The notes under the pieces were generated by a model. It was not told the DNA's origin, searched no databases, and saw nothing but the letters and a program-made list of their open reading frames with translations. A DNA stretch of 64,000 nt from Nissolia schottii (Eukaryota > Streptophyta > Magnoliopsida > Fabales > Fabaceae): assembly GCA_003254905.1 (NCBI GenBank), contig QANU01017864.1, forward strand, positions 2,558 through 66,557, given 5' to 3'. Below, piece after piece: positions 38,001-49,848 of the stretch (positions are counted from its first letter, which is position 1; every line of letters begins with the position of its first letter). A program made the translations under genes and the position numbers.

Positions 38001-40473
38001 GGGAATTGGAGAGAAGATTATAAGCTGTGAACACATAAATCACGCATGCACAATTCATTTAATTATGGCGCCTACTAACCAGTGAGAGAGACAGAACACC
38101 TATAAATTAACTTCCTTTTTGGGCAAAGCCAATTTAGGTCAGTAAGAGAATAAAATGATAGACCATAAATTTTTCTTTCTAATATTCGAAAAGTAATTAG
38201 CTGAGCTCTCCTATTACTCTATTTTCTTTGCTAAGAGAGTTTGACTTCCTGGATATATCTATTAATGGCTGACTTTATAGTTTTGTTTGAAGCATGAATC
38301 CATAAAAACCAGCCTATGGAATAAAGTTATGACCATGTTTCAGTCTAAGGCAGATCTTAAGTTTGAACAGAGCAATTATTTAATCAATGTTTCTTTAAAT
38401 GTCATAGCTTAAATTATGCTTACTTCTGATACTGAAATTTAAATAGCCACTTCATAGACACATATCAAAGCAGGGTGTTAATTTATTTTTTATAGCATGC
38501 AAAACAGACCAACAATCCTTTACACACACGTGCGCATGTGCGCGCACAGACACACACACACATATATATATAGAGAGAAAATGAAAGATAGAGAGTTTAA
38601 GAAAGTATAGAGATGATTAATATGGAACAAAGTGATGCCTTGTAAAGCTAGAGTGTTTTGTGACTATCCTAAGGTATAAAGGTTTCCATCTCATTGATAT
38701 AATGATTTGTTTTTTAAGAGATACGAGCTTGTTTAAGTGAAAAATAGATAAGTAATTAACTCCATACAACATTAAATGTTTGGAATTTAATAAAGGGGGG
38801 AAACATACCTTCTGCACAGAGAGCAAGAAGAAAAACAATGGATCCACAAAAATTGCCACCAAGCAACAAATTGCGAAAAACTTATTCCATTGTTGTACAA
38901 GTTTAGTATGAGGATTCATAACTCTAGGAACATATGGAATCAAGAAAGCTGAAAGTCTTCTAGCCCAATCCTTGGCATCCCCATAAAGGGAATTGTGAGA
39001 CTGAAAAAATTCAAAGTTCAACAAAATTAGTTCAGTAACAGGATCTAATATCGTCCCACCAAGCGGGAAAAGGCTTCTTTTTTAATAAAAAAAAAAAGGA
39101 GCTAATATTGTGAAAGTGATCATAAGATAACTCTATGCAAATGGAAATGGGGAGATTTTAAAATTTAAAAGTATAATGAACAACAAAGGTTGCTACGAAT
39201 TCCACAGCTAGAGCACACTAAATTTTGTGGGACAGAGTTGTGTTCAGCCTAGGGACTATTTTCTTAGGAATTTGTTGTCTGCTATGCAGCTGACTTGGTA
39301 GGCCTTGCTATCTTTATCTCTGATGTGCCTACCCTTCTTTATTTGGCCTGACATAACATTTAACCCTATTCTGGGTCCACCACAAGTAACAACTCCAAAT
39401 CGCATAACAGTTGCTAAATTACTTAACTAGAAGTAGAAGTGTAATATTTATTTTCTATATATATACAAAACCATAGAGGGTGAGTCTCAGCGCAATAGTA
39501 AGGTTGCTATCTTGTGACCCGAAGGTCAAGGGTTCAATTACTAGAAACAGTCAAGGTTAAGGCCATGTACATGTACCTTTCCCAGACCCCACCAGTTGAG
39601 AGCCCCATGCACAAGGCTACCCTTTTATACACACAAAACCATGGTGGAGCAATGCAATTCATAGTCGGAGCAAAATCTACCATACATGACAAATATCATG
39701 TACAATTGTGGAAACCATTGGCTACTTGAGAAGCATATAAGTACAATTTAATCATCTATGAATTAGGAAAAAATCATCATATCAAATCATTAGTTTGCTT
39801 AGAATAAAACTCTAGCAGAAAGTCACAAATCTGAAATAAAATTGTTCAGCATGATACATACAAGAACATAAGAACATGTGTGCATAAAGTGCAAACTATG
39901 GCAACTTCAAAACATAGTTGTCATTAACTTCTTAACATTAAACAAAGGAATCTATTCTAGGAAGAAAGATACCTTAGCATTGAATATACCCGAAGCTTTT
40001 GAATTCCTTTGTTGAGTAGCCTTGAAGTAGGTTGGGCAAGTTGTACAATAGGGATCATTACACATTCCCAGTGGACCAGACCTTATTAAATGTTCATTTT
40101 TGCCGGCATAGTTGTTCTGCGAATCATGTTCACCCTTGCCACGAAACGAAGGGAACTTGTCTGTCTTAGTTTCCACTTCTTGGTTCCATGGCGCTGCTAT
40201 ATTCTGCGGGAAAACAGTTCCAGGTTTATGGGAAACATATAATGGACCACTCATCTGATTGAATGGAGTTTTTCTCTTACTCTGCAGGGGACCAGTGTGT
40301 CCCCTAATATTATTTTCTTTTTCATATGATTCCATTACAACCATGGGAATAGAAATTGATACACTTCGTGTCCTAGGTACAAGCCTCTGGGATTTAGAAT
40401 CAACATGTTCATTTGATAGTTTGGGACAAGCATCTGACAACATTTGTACTTCATCTTTTTCAGGATCGGCCAT
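32016..40473 (-). CDS. CNGC20-like: Cyclic nucleotide-gated ion channel, CNGC19/CNGC20 type, copy 2
   Basis: Tandem paralogue of the gene at 12566-24034, same orientation. Coding exons (minus strand): 39973-40473, 38809-39000, 37868-37966, 37154-37291, 36182-36424, 35458-35715, 34740-34885, 34537-34614, 33590-33719, 33049-33292, 32797-32959, 32016-32130. They sum to 2307 bp, 768 aa. Exons 2-5, 7-9 and 11 have exactly the lengths of copy 1; exons 1, 6, 10 and 12 differ by small in-frame amounts. The CNDPYCTTCP motif, pore filter AGN (~483-485), binding domain (SEGDACGEELLTWCLE) and IQ-like tail (RIQVSWRYWKKRL) are kept. The second membrane segment (exon 3, ~232-264) is notably diverged from copy 1 and Arabidopsis CNGC20. 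Start is ATG at 40473, next to an acceptor near 40488; a 5' UTR exon probably ends at 41808. No break seen; likely a functional channel. Confidence 0.93.
32397..32602. mobile_element. Foldback MITE in intron 11 of CNGC copy 2
   Basis: It has terminal inverted repeats of about 28 bp, agttatttagggtgtcaat then gacattgg, with one mismatch. Weaker pairing continues through most of the 206 bp (catgtacatgaat, ggaatcaagtga). It lies between exons 11 and 12. The target duplication is unclear because the arm may extend into it. Confidence 0.75.
39475..39632 (+). mobile_element. Au-type SINE in intron 1 of CNGC copy 2
   Basis: The sequence gggtgagtctcagcgcaat, then ggttgctatcttgtgacc, the B-box-like agggttcaatta, and cccagaccccaccagttg match the layout of the Au SINE family of plants. 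It is flanked by the direct repeat acaaaaccat (39465-39474 and 39633-39642). It lies antisense to the gene. Confidence 0.85.
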
Positions 40474-40519
40474 GTCTCTTGACAATTCTGCAGTATTAAC
40501 AAAATTATTGGATAAAAGA

Positions 40520-40690
40520 AGTGTATAAATGGAAAACTTGTTTAATTACTCTACTGATTATAGCTTATATACAAGAGTCAGTTACAGATAACCAACAAAC
40601 TAACTTAGCGAACGAACTAACTAATAATAAGAATTAGCTAACTAATCAGAAGGAAATAAATTCCTTTCATCTATTAAAAATAAACAAAAT
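40520..40690 (-). repeat. Possible LTR fragment in the 5' UTR intron of CNGC copy 2
   Basis: On the minus strand ttagttagctaatt-rich sequence leads to taactgactcttgtatataa, which looks like a U3 with a TATA box as found in legume Copia LTRs. Neither TG...CA ends nor target duplications were found. It lies directly upstream of the first coding exon. Confidence 0.3.
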
Positions 40691-41807
40691 ATCCAATACC
40701 CACATTTCTATGTCATAACAGTTACTCCAAAGTTAAAGTCAATTTAATCAATGTACAAAACAATGAATAAACAACATGAAACAAGATATAAAAGCAGTAT
40801 GAAAAGGTTTAAAAGACCATGTGTAAGTGAAAAAGGCCAGATGAAACTTAATGCACTATAGAAATGCAATCTTTCACCAACGCTATGTGCATATAATTTT
40901 CAAAGCTCTAATGACCGGAACTGTTGTTAGAGTGACTGAAACTTTCAGGTTCATTATACAAAGAGATAACATAGTGGTTGGTCAAAGTGATCAAAGAAAG
41001 AGCATCAGCAGATCTTCTAGGAGTGATCATTCTACTTCGGTTGAGAGATTAGTTTTCCTCTAATTCTTTTTTAATGTTCCACCTCTCTTCCACACCCTCA
41101 CAAAATATCTTCTTTAAGTATCATAAAAACAAAATATCTTCTTTTCATCAAGAAACAGAAAAGAAAAGTGAAAATAACCGAATTGCTTTTGTTGCTGCAC
41201 CGGTATCCAAATTTATAGTTTCCAAAAGGGGCCTCTATCTCATTACCTCCTGAGAAATAATAATAAACTATGGAGCATATGGACTATAACTATGATTAAC
41301 CATAAACCACCAGGAGCTGGTTCCCCCCTCCAAACAATCTTATGGAACATAGTCTGCAACATCTTCTTAAAGTGAATTATTTTTCAGGGATCAACACTAT
41401 TCATTCAGATTCGTCTCAATGCATTCTGGCCAATAAGAAGTACTAAAAATGGTGAAAGCATCATATTTGACCTTTCTCCAAACAAGAATAAACACCAAAG
41501 AATTCAAAACCATTAGCATTTGAGTATCTTAGTTGGCCTCACTCCTTCAAATATGGTAAATTGGCATAATGAAGAATTCAAGCATAACATAGTAAAATTG
41601 CCTAAAAGCAAGCAAAACACCATTGTTATCAGGTTCTCTCATTTATCCTGCATACCGCGTGCCAAATTCCCCATTCCGCATACCGAGTAACCCGGAAACC
41701 ATGCAAAAGACTATCAACAAGCAAATTAAGTAAAGGACTCCAAATTAAGAAAAACAAACAAACAAACAAACAAACAAAAGAGGTAGTAGACTAAGAGAGA
41801 GTAAAAC

Positions 41808-42100
41808 CTGTTTGAAGCTAATTCCCAACACAAAATGCTGTCAAAACTCAAAAAGAAAAACCCCACTAACAGTTGCTGCTACTATTCAGTTTCAAATGTC
41901 AAGCACCAACTTGTTTCTTTTCTTCTCTGGTAATAGCAGAACAAAAGGGGGAGAATCTCATATTTATGAAGAGGAGGATAGTAAAGGGTGAATGGGGTCT
42001 CTGAGAGGGGGAAAATGCAGCAGCAGTGTCGTGAGTATGACCACCAGCAAAGCAGAAAGGAAGAAAGACCCATTGTGATGACTGAGCAAAAGGGACAGTG
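41808..42100 (-). other. Probable non-coding 5' exon of CNGC copy 2
   Basis: On the minus strand a donor (caaacag followed by gttttac) lies at 41807, matching the UTR donor of copy 1. The upstream limit is a guess. A (CAAA)n run at about 41755-41778 lies just inside the intron. Confidence 0.45.
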
Positions 42101-45100
42101 TGAAAAGGGGACGCAGAGAGCAAGGAATTGTTGCGTGTATTTCCCAGACAGTTTCCCCATTTGACCCTTTCGACAAGTTTGGACCTTTGCATACGTTGTT
42201 TGCTCAATGAAACCAAAAAACAGTAAAAAAGACAACCTTTGGTTTACTTGATTGGAGAAATGTTATACTCTCCTGGTAATCAACTTCGTGTGTTAATTAT
42301 AGAAATGGTTAAAAAGATTTGTAGGTTGATTTTACTTAATTTTGTCCTCTTTTTTGTGTATTTTTCCTGCTGGTGAGGAGGCTCAAATATAGTAGAATAA
42401 TGCGGGGTTTGACTTCCATGGTACATGAGAAAAATTTATGGTCAATATGTCAATTCCTGCTTCAACCACAAGAAATCATCACTGAATTTCATTATGGTCA
42501 TCAGCATGATTATGGATTGGGATTCTCACTTACTTATTAAAGCCCTCTGTAATTTTGTAAGGCATAATTAGAGGTTCTCTCTTAGTTATTATTAGAGCCC
42601 TCTTAACATTTGTAACATTTTATTTTTGTTTGTACATGTTGTCAATGGTCAATAAGTTAATTAATATGGGTATTGTTGTGTCACTCACAACAATTTAAAA
42701 TAAAATTAATAATTAATTCTAAATAAAGTTTTAACAAGAACCGGAGAAAAAGTTTACAAATAAAGATGGAATTATTATAATAATAGAATATGTATTTTAA
42801 AATTTGAATATTTATTAAGCTTTTGCCTTTTTTTTTTTCTTTTTAATTACTAACAAAGTTTTGGGACATGACATGAGTATAAACACACAGAACAGAAGTT
42901 TGAAAACGTAGACAATTTTACTCTTTAATTCCTATCACAAAACCTAATTACCAAAATACCCTTGTCTGAAAACATATTACAGGACTACTACGGTTTTGGC
43001 TGACGTGGCTATGGTGGCAGCGTGGCAGTGCCACTTCAGATTCGCCAACAAGGTTGGCGAATTCAGTGCAAATTCGCCAACAGGCCTGACGAATGTGGTT
43101 TAAAGGAAAATGTAATTAAAATTGTATTAGTTATTCTAATAAGTAATTATAACTACATTTATAAATTTTGTTAATTTGTTTAGGCACATGTAAAAAATAT
43201 GGCTTCCTAACTAAGCTGCAAAAATCCAAAAAATAATTTTACAAAAAGACCTAGACAAAATGTGAAACACTTAGTTCACACATATTCACATCAACATACT
43301 TTGCACCATGCTTTACACAATGTAAAAGTACAAAAACTTTTTCATTGCTTTAGCAACATGTAAAAATTTCATTATCTATCAAAGTTGACAAGAAAACTTT
43401 CAAAAGGATCCAAAAGGTTCAAAGTTTGAAAAAAACACAGAAGAGAAGTTTGAAAACGTAACACTTGTCTTAATCTATTTATTTTCTTTATGTGAAATTT
43501 ATTTTATTAAAGTTGTGAGGCTCTCAAAAATACAGAAAAATCGAGTCATACGAAAATCATTTTGAAAAAAATCACATTGTTTAACTTATGTAAATGATCA
43601 TTTTATATCTCATGCATGAAAAAACAAAACAGATGTCACCAATAATGTATAATGGAGTTTCGTGAACAAACTTCTTTCTTATTTGAAAAGTCAAATGGAC
43701 GAAAAACAAAAAAAAAAAACAAAAAATGTCAGACACCTCAAATCTTTTCCCACTTGCAATTGGGTCGAGGGTTCTAATGGGAGAAACTACGCACAAGTTG
43801 ACTTCTCCCTTCTCTATTGGCCAAGGTATCATTGAGTGAGACATGTGTTTCAAAATTACTGTTTATGCCGCCACATGGTTTAGTCTTGAAGAACATGTTC
43901 CCAATCGCCCCCAAGTTTTAGCCGTCTTCGGTCGTCCAAATGAATTGGTCATCGCCTTCGCCAGTGCCAGCGATAATTTGCACGTGGTTGCTCTCTCGAG
44001 CGTAAACCGTAACACATGGTTTAGTTGAGTTTTGTTAGCTAAGATAGAGAGAGATACACACCTACGATGTTTACGATTCAATTTGTATTTTTTTTTTAAA
44101 TAGAATCAGATTTGTAATATTTAGCATTATTATAATATTTCAATCGGTTTTCTCTGCGACTTTCTTTTTTCTTTCTCTCTTGTACGGTATTTTTCATTTT
44201 CTTGTTAAATGATAATTATCAATGGAGATAAAAATGTGAGAAGGAAGATAGATCCATGGGCTACAACGCCCGGGGAAGTTAGATGAGAGATCTAGGCTAT
44301 GGGTATGGGTATGGAAGGTTTGTCACTATAGCAATGACTTAAACTGATTTGGCAACTATGTTGCATGGTGCATGGTTACTCTAAATTTCGGAGAAGTACT
44401 CATATAGATATGCATTGACTACAGCTGTATATGTATTCGAAATTTCTTTTAAGAAAAGTAGAACTGGTATGGGTCTGTAGTACAGGCGAGCCCAAATGCC
44501 CAAAATTATGTGGCTTATTTTTTTATTTTTAAATTTGGCTTATTAATCAAACTTTAATAAAAAAAAACATAATATCTTAATTTCTCTTTCAATTTTTTTT
44601 GTCTTTTTCATTAATTTGTACCCTTATCTTTGGCGCAACCTTGCCTTTAGCAATGTAACATTATTTTCAACTAGCTCTAATTCCTTTTTGCTTGAATATA
44701 TACATTAGCTATTTTGTAAATTTTTATTATTATTATATATATATATTATATATATATATATATATATATTCGGCGTACGCTATTTTTCAAAAATTTCGTA
44801 CTTCATACCTGTATCGTAGCGGGTACCCCACCCGTATCTTTGTAACATAGTTTGGCAAAATGGAACCAGTAGCTCCCCCCACTTTAGGGGCTGGGATCTT
44901 CTTCGTTGAGAGAAACATACATGGGACTGTTTTGCAATATCGAAAGTGGGGGTGTGATTATCACAAATTTTAAAAAATTGATAACTTAGTTGCACGGTGG
45001 CTTAAAACATAATTTGGAGACAAAATTTAAGCTAATTTTAGGGGTAGCATGTAAAGGTTTCAAACACTCGGAGTACCATAATATCCTTACTCTTGTCTAT

Positions 45101-45315
45101 TTAGTTGACTTCTCCCTTCTCTATTTATGCATGCAAATCTTTCCTCTTTTGCCAATGTTGCATGGTTCTGATTAAATTGTCCAAGTAACGTTTATACTGA
45201 TCAAGTAATTGGATTTAAGAAAATTAACGAGAATCACTAATAATACAAATTTAATAAAATTAGTTAACTAAGACTAGGAAATCATGTGTTAAGTATTTGG
45301 ATTTAAAGGCATATT
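42101..45315. other. Intergenic DNA with a direct-repeat pair and a short hairpin
   Basis: No gene was recognised. A 26-bp direct repeat with one mismatch (acacagaa, then agaagtttgaaaacgta) occurs at 42885-42910 and 43435-43460. A perfect 10-bp inverted repeat, attcgccaac/gttggcgaat, with a 3-nt loop lies at 43040-43062. A TA microsatellite lies at about 44733-44770. Confidence 0.55.
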
Positions 45316-47180
45316 ATTAGCAGGAAGAGGGAGTTGGAGAGGAGGATAGGAGGTTTGCAGAGGAGGTTAGAGACTCGGGACAAAGTTGCTTGGTCTGAGT
45401 TATTACGGCAGCTCCGTCGTGATTATGCGAATGCTCTCTACTAGAAAGAGATCTTGTGGTAGATCATAATACAAAGTCTCGACAGCAGTGGCTTTGTTTG
45501 GGAGATCATAATACAAAGTACTTTTACACTCAAACAATTGTCTGCCGAAAAAGCAACAAAATCCATGGTCTCAAGCTAAATGAGACTGTGTTACGGGATG
45601 AGACATTGGCTTTCTATAAGATGCTGTCTGCACCTGGTGAAAACAAGCCCATGTTCATTACTAGAAGTATGCCATGTATTTTTGATGGGCTGCTATGAAT
45701 CTAACAACGGCGATCTCGAAAGAAGAAGCGAGGTTGGTTGTGATACAAATGAAATCTTTCAAGGCTCTCGTCTCATGTGGGTTCCAACTTTTTTTTCTAT
45801 AAAAAAATATTAGCATATTGTGAGGAGGGGGTTTGTGGAAGTTGGATGACAAGGCTTTCAGGGAAGGTGCTCTTATGGTTCTTATTCCTAAGGTGTATCT
45901 CACTATGTCTTTAGGGTTCGTTCTTCTAATTTCTCTATTTTGTGGAATGGTGTTAGGCTTCCAAATTTTGCTCCTACTAGAAGCTTGCATCAAGGAGACT
46001 CTCTATCTCCTTATCTCTTTGTTCTCTGCATGCATGGAGAGATTGGCCATCAAAATAGCAGAGATGGTGAGTGATGGTGAATGGGACCCAATTCATGTTT
46101 GTCGTGGTAGCCCGGGCATTTTTTATGTTATGTTCGCAAATGATCTACTGTTATTTTGTCAAGTGAGGAAAGTCATGGGTGTATTGGATGATTTTTGTAA
46201 GCCATCTGGCCTTAAAGTGAATGCTCACAAGTCGCAGGTGTTGCGTTCTAGAAATGTTTCAAGGGTGGGTCGCTATATCCTCCATTCGTTTTACAACAAA
46301 TCGGGACAAGTATTTGGGGGTTCTTTTGCTCCAAGGAAGGACTCCTAAGTCGACCTTAGATGGTATCTGAAAAAGTTAGGATCAATTATCTAGTTGGAAA
46401 GGGAACTTGTTGAATAGAGTTGAGCCGGTGTGCCTTGCTAAGTCCGTTCTCTCATCTATCTCAATCTATATGATGCAAGCTCTTTGGGTTCTTACCGAGA
46501 TTTACCACAAGATTGATAGCTCAATTCGTTTATTTAGAATGGTGGAGGAGAATCGAGGAGTCTCAATCTTGCTAACTGGGATGTTTTGATCACTCCCAAA
46601 CAATATGGCAAGGCTGTTATGAGTTGGTGCATTCCTTTTCTGGTGAAGATAATTCCGTTCCAAGGGGTCTGACCTGCACCAAGTGGATTCGTCCTCCTGT
46701 GGGTACCATTAAAATCAACATTGATGCTAGTGTTTTGAGCAATCCGTCTAGCAGTGGCTGTGGATGTGTATTGCGGGATTCTATGGGTCTCTGGTAACCT
46801 TTGGCATGACCATGGCAGAGTTCCTCGGTATTTACGAAGGCCTGAAATTAGCCTGGGATTTAGGTTGGCGGAATGTGGAGTGCGAGTCCAATTGTGCTGA
46901 GGCATATTCATGCATGCGGCCTCGCTCCTCTCTTCTGGATGCTCGGTGACATCATCAGTTGTTGGGTCGTAACTGGGATGGGAGGTTACTTTTGAGACAT
47001 ATTCTCCAAATTGCCAATCGCTGTGCTGATAGCCTGGAGAAGCTGGGGGGCTCGCAATTTGCAGGGTTATGTGCAGTGTGCTGCTCCCCCTGCAGAGACT
47101 TTGGCCATTGTTCTTCAAGATGCCGTCATGTAGTTTCTTCCTTGATTTGCTTTTGCTTTCTTCACATGTAACCCAAAAGA
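45316..47180 (+). pseudogene. L1-type LINE relic (RT and RNase H parts)
   Basis: The relic is in several frames. Around 45456-45640 the peptide KSRQQWLCLGDHNTKYFY matches the plant LINE linker (usually WLxxGDxNTKFFH) upstream of the RT. Around 45900-46270 the RT core includes SLFSACMERLA and FANDLLLF, where the catalytic FADD motif has become FAND. Around 46674-46960 an RNase H domain of the plant LINE C-terminus is seen (INIDASVLSNPSSSGCGCVL, then GIYEGLKLAWDLGW, then ECESNC where a D is usual). Several frameshifts and stops and the altered catalytic residues show it is dead. The endonuclease part is missing, as expected for a 5'-truncated LINE. The 3' tail is not clear. Confidence 0.8.
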
Positions 47181-47599
47181 AAAACATGCGTTAAGTTTTG
47201 AACAATTCAGAATTTTTTATAGAGATATGAAACTTCTCTCTCTCTCTCTCTCTCCACTTTTTTCGTGTGTTACATTTATTTAGTGATAACCATTTGTTAA
47301 AATCTCGAAAATTTACGTTGTTTGTTAGGAAACCGAACCTTCTCTTTCTTCATCTTTCAGAGATTAAACATGATTCCCCAAGGTGGAGTGAAGTTCCAGT
47401 TCCCCATTAAATATACTGAATTCCAAAGAAAATAAGGCATGGTAGCTCAGTATACCGTGAAGCACAAAACTTGTTTGAGCATCACATGCTTCCAAGATGT
47501 ATTGTGAGCATTATCATTGCAAAACTCTCCACATAAAAGATAAGACTTCTCTGTTCAATAAACCGTGCTGATTCAAGGTCTCAACCATTTGATACCATT

Positions 47600-47757
47600 G
47601 GTGAAATAGCATTTAATCAGCATACAACTTTGTGCACCAAATCAGTTGCCTCCAACATTAGAAGAGCAGATTGTGGATGTGTGTTTTTAAAATTTAACCT
47701 TGGAGGCAACTCACTTGGCGCACAAAGTTTCATGCTGATTCAATGTTATTTCTCTGG
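47600..47757. repeat. Long inverted repeat (hairpin): MITE or miRNA-like precursor
   Basis: The left arm (about 47600-47656; contains aatcagcat, ctttgtgc, gttgcctccaa) is matched by the reverse complement of the right arm (about 47699-47757), with about 5 mismatches in the central 41 bp. The loop is about 42 nt. No coding sequence is present. Confidence 0.75.
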
Positions 47758-49848
47758 ACCAATACGAGACATTAGTCGCGGTTATGTAAAAGTTCTTGCA
47801 AAACCCTACATAGATGCCCTTCCAAGTTAAGAATAAGAAAAAGGGTAACAAATCTCCAACTCTTGGAAAGCACTAGTGATTCTCATTGAGTTACAACTTT
47901 TGGAACAATATGATGGAATAACTACACCTTACCACCTAATAATAGTAGCGGTAGTAAAAGATGTACACACAGTCATAAGCATTTAGAACACTTCCTGGTT
48001 CCAACCAAACAATAGCACCAATCACAATTTCAAGCCATTGGCTGCAAACAGATTGATCAAGATAGGAATTATATAAACCTACACATACAGTACAGTTTTC
48101 AATATTAGTACCACCATGGACAAATATAGCATAAGAAATAAGACGAATATTGCTATAGATACCATAGATAACTTCATCAACTGCTTAGCTTTCTTGTGCT
48201 GTCTGAGCATGTTGTACTGAACAAGTATACCTGAGATATTAATTTGTTGTTTAGACCTTATGTTAACATGGCTAGTGTACTTTATAAACTTGAGCCTGGG
48301 CCAAAGCTTACAAACTCATCTTCGTGGACATTTGATTTGCAAAGAAATTCCTTCTTAACACGCAAAAACATTATAAACAAAATTTGAATGCTCGTTTTGT
48401 AAGTAGAATTCAAAAAAGAAACTTGGAAAAAAAGGATTGAACATGTCAACAGCCTAGTTGGCACAGCCATCCATGATACAGCAGTATAGAGAAAATCTCA
48501 CCTGATGGAGAAAGTTTGCATTGGAGAGGCAGAGAGAAAATCTCACCTGAGAATGAGAATAAGGAACATGTGAAGCTGCAAAGGAATGATCATTCTTTCA
48601 AATTCTATGGAATGAATATTCCTGAAATGAAAGGAATGAGGACTCTCTAAGTAATGAGTATTCCCTTTCTTATTTGTAGACCAAACATGGGAATGAGAAT
48701 ATCTCGTATTCCAGTCCATTCCCATTTCCATTGATTTTAGTTCTAGTATATCAAGCATGTACTAAATTCACAATGCCATACAGCAGAAGCAAAAGGTGCA
48801 CTTCTCTAAAATTCACGAAACATCATCAGAGAACAGTACCTTCATACCCACACAAATTTGAAGTTACAAGTAAAATTTGTAGTAAAAAAATTTAGTCCCG
48901 TTTGACAAAAGCAATGTTATTTTTAACAGGTGAGGCAGACGGTCAGCTCCACAAGAAAAACACTGGAAGATATAGAGGCTGTGAAGGCTAGGCTTGTAAG
49001 GAGCAGTGCCTCAAATTTTCATGTCTTCGAATTTACTGAGTATTGCTAAATCATGCATCTGCAACCAACATGGAGAGAATTAACCTAGAAAGGAAAATCT
49101 ACAACCCTGAGTCACCAGCAAAGCATTTTAGAATTGTCGCAGTATATCAGCCACAAAATGAATGTTGGAAAGAGCAAAAAAGCAGGTGGTCTGGCAGTTG
49201 AATATACAGCTTTCTGGAATTCTTCATCATCACCGTGTTCCTTAATCATACTGATCATAACATATCAGGCCTTATAAAGGACAGAGGAGGGTCCATGTCA
49301 AAGGAAAAGAACCCTGCAAGTGAAGCTTTTCGGCCATGAATATGATGCCATCAACATTACCATTTCAACAGCTTCGCAGTTGCCCAAGTTAACTCTCAAC
49401 CATTAAAATGCTTTAAATCATAATATCTTGTATCATATAGGCTTATTATACTAAAAAAAAATGTTTCATATCAGTCCTGAAGAAAATAATATGAATAGGC
49501 AAGAAATAAATGTCAATATTCCTCAAATTTTCCACTTGCATATCCAGACCTGCAAGTTGTCACCCCTCCATAAAATGTAAACCATGCTGCTAACTATAAA
49601 TCTTCATTACAAGAACAAAGGGGATTGAAATGTTTATCAAACTGAAAACCCACTGGGATCACTGAGAGTGATTTAGCAGTCAATTTCTTAAATATGATAT
49701 GCATGTATCCGTGATCTCAAAATGATCAACTCCATGGTATCAAAGGTTAACAAAAATAACCTTGATTGATGTATTCTCTGTCTCCAGAGTTACTGGAAGG
49801 ACCAAGAGCAGAAAATTGATGCCTCTTGAAAAATAATCTTATGAGAGA
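47758..49848. other. Intergenic DNA downstream of the PPR gene
   Basis: No gene was recognised. A duplicated gagaaaatctcacctga occurs at about 48490 and 48537. The first bases 3' of 49849 should be the PPR 3' UTR. Confidence 0.4.

Noticed and set aside
43843-44081. Open frames on both strands near 43.9 kb
   Set aside because: They are short, overlapping frames without recognisable domains; the slightly higher GC content is not enough.
46534-47187. Minus-strand 217-codon open frame
   Set aside because: It lies antisense to the LINE RNase H region and has no family resemblance; the plus-strand LINE explains the sequence.
48582-48730. ggaatgag/cattcc-rich block resembling a hAT-type MITE
   Set aside because: The inverted pairing is weak and no flanking duplication was found; it is left as a compositional oddity.
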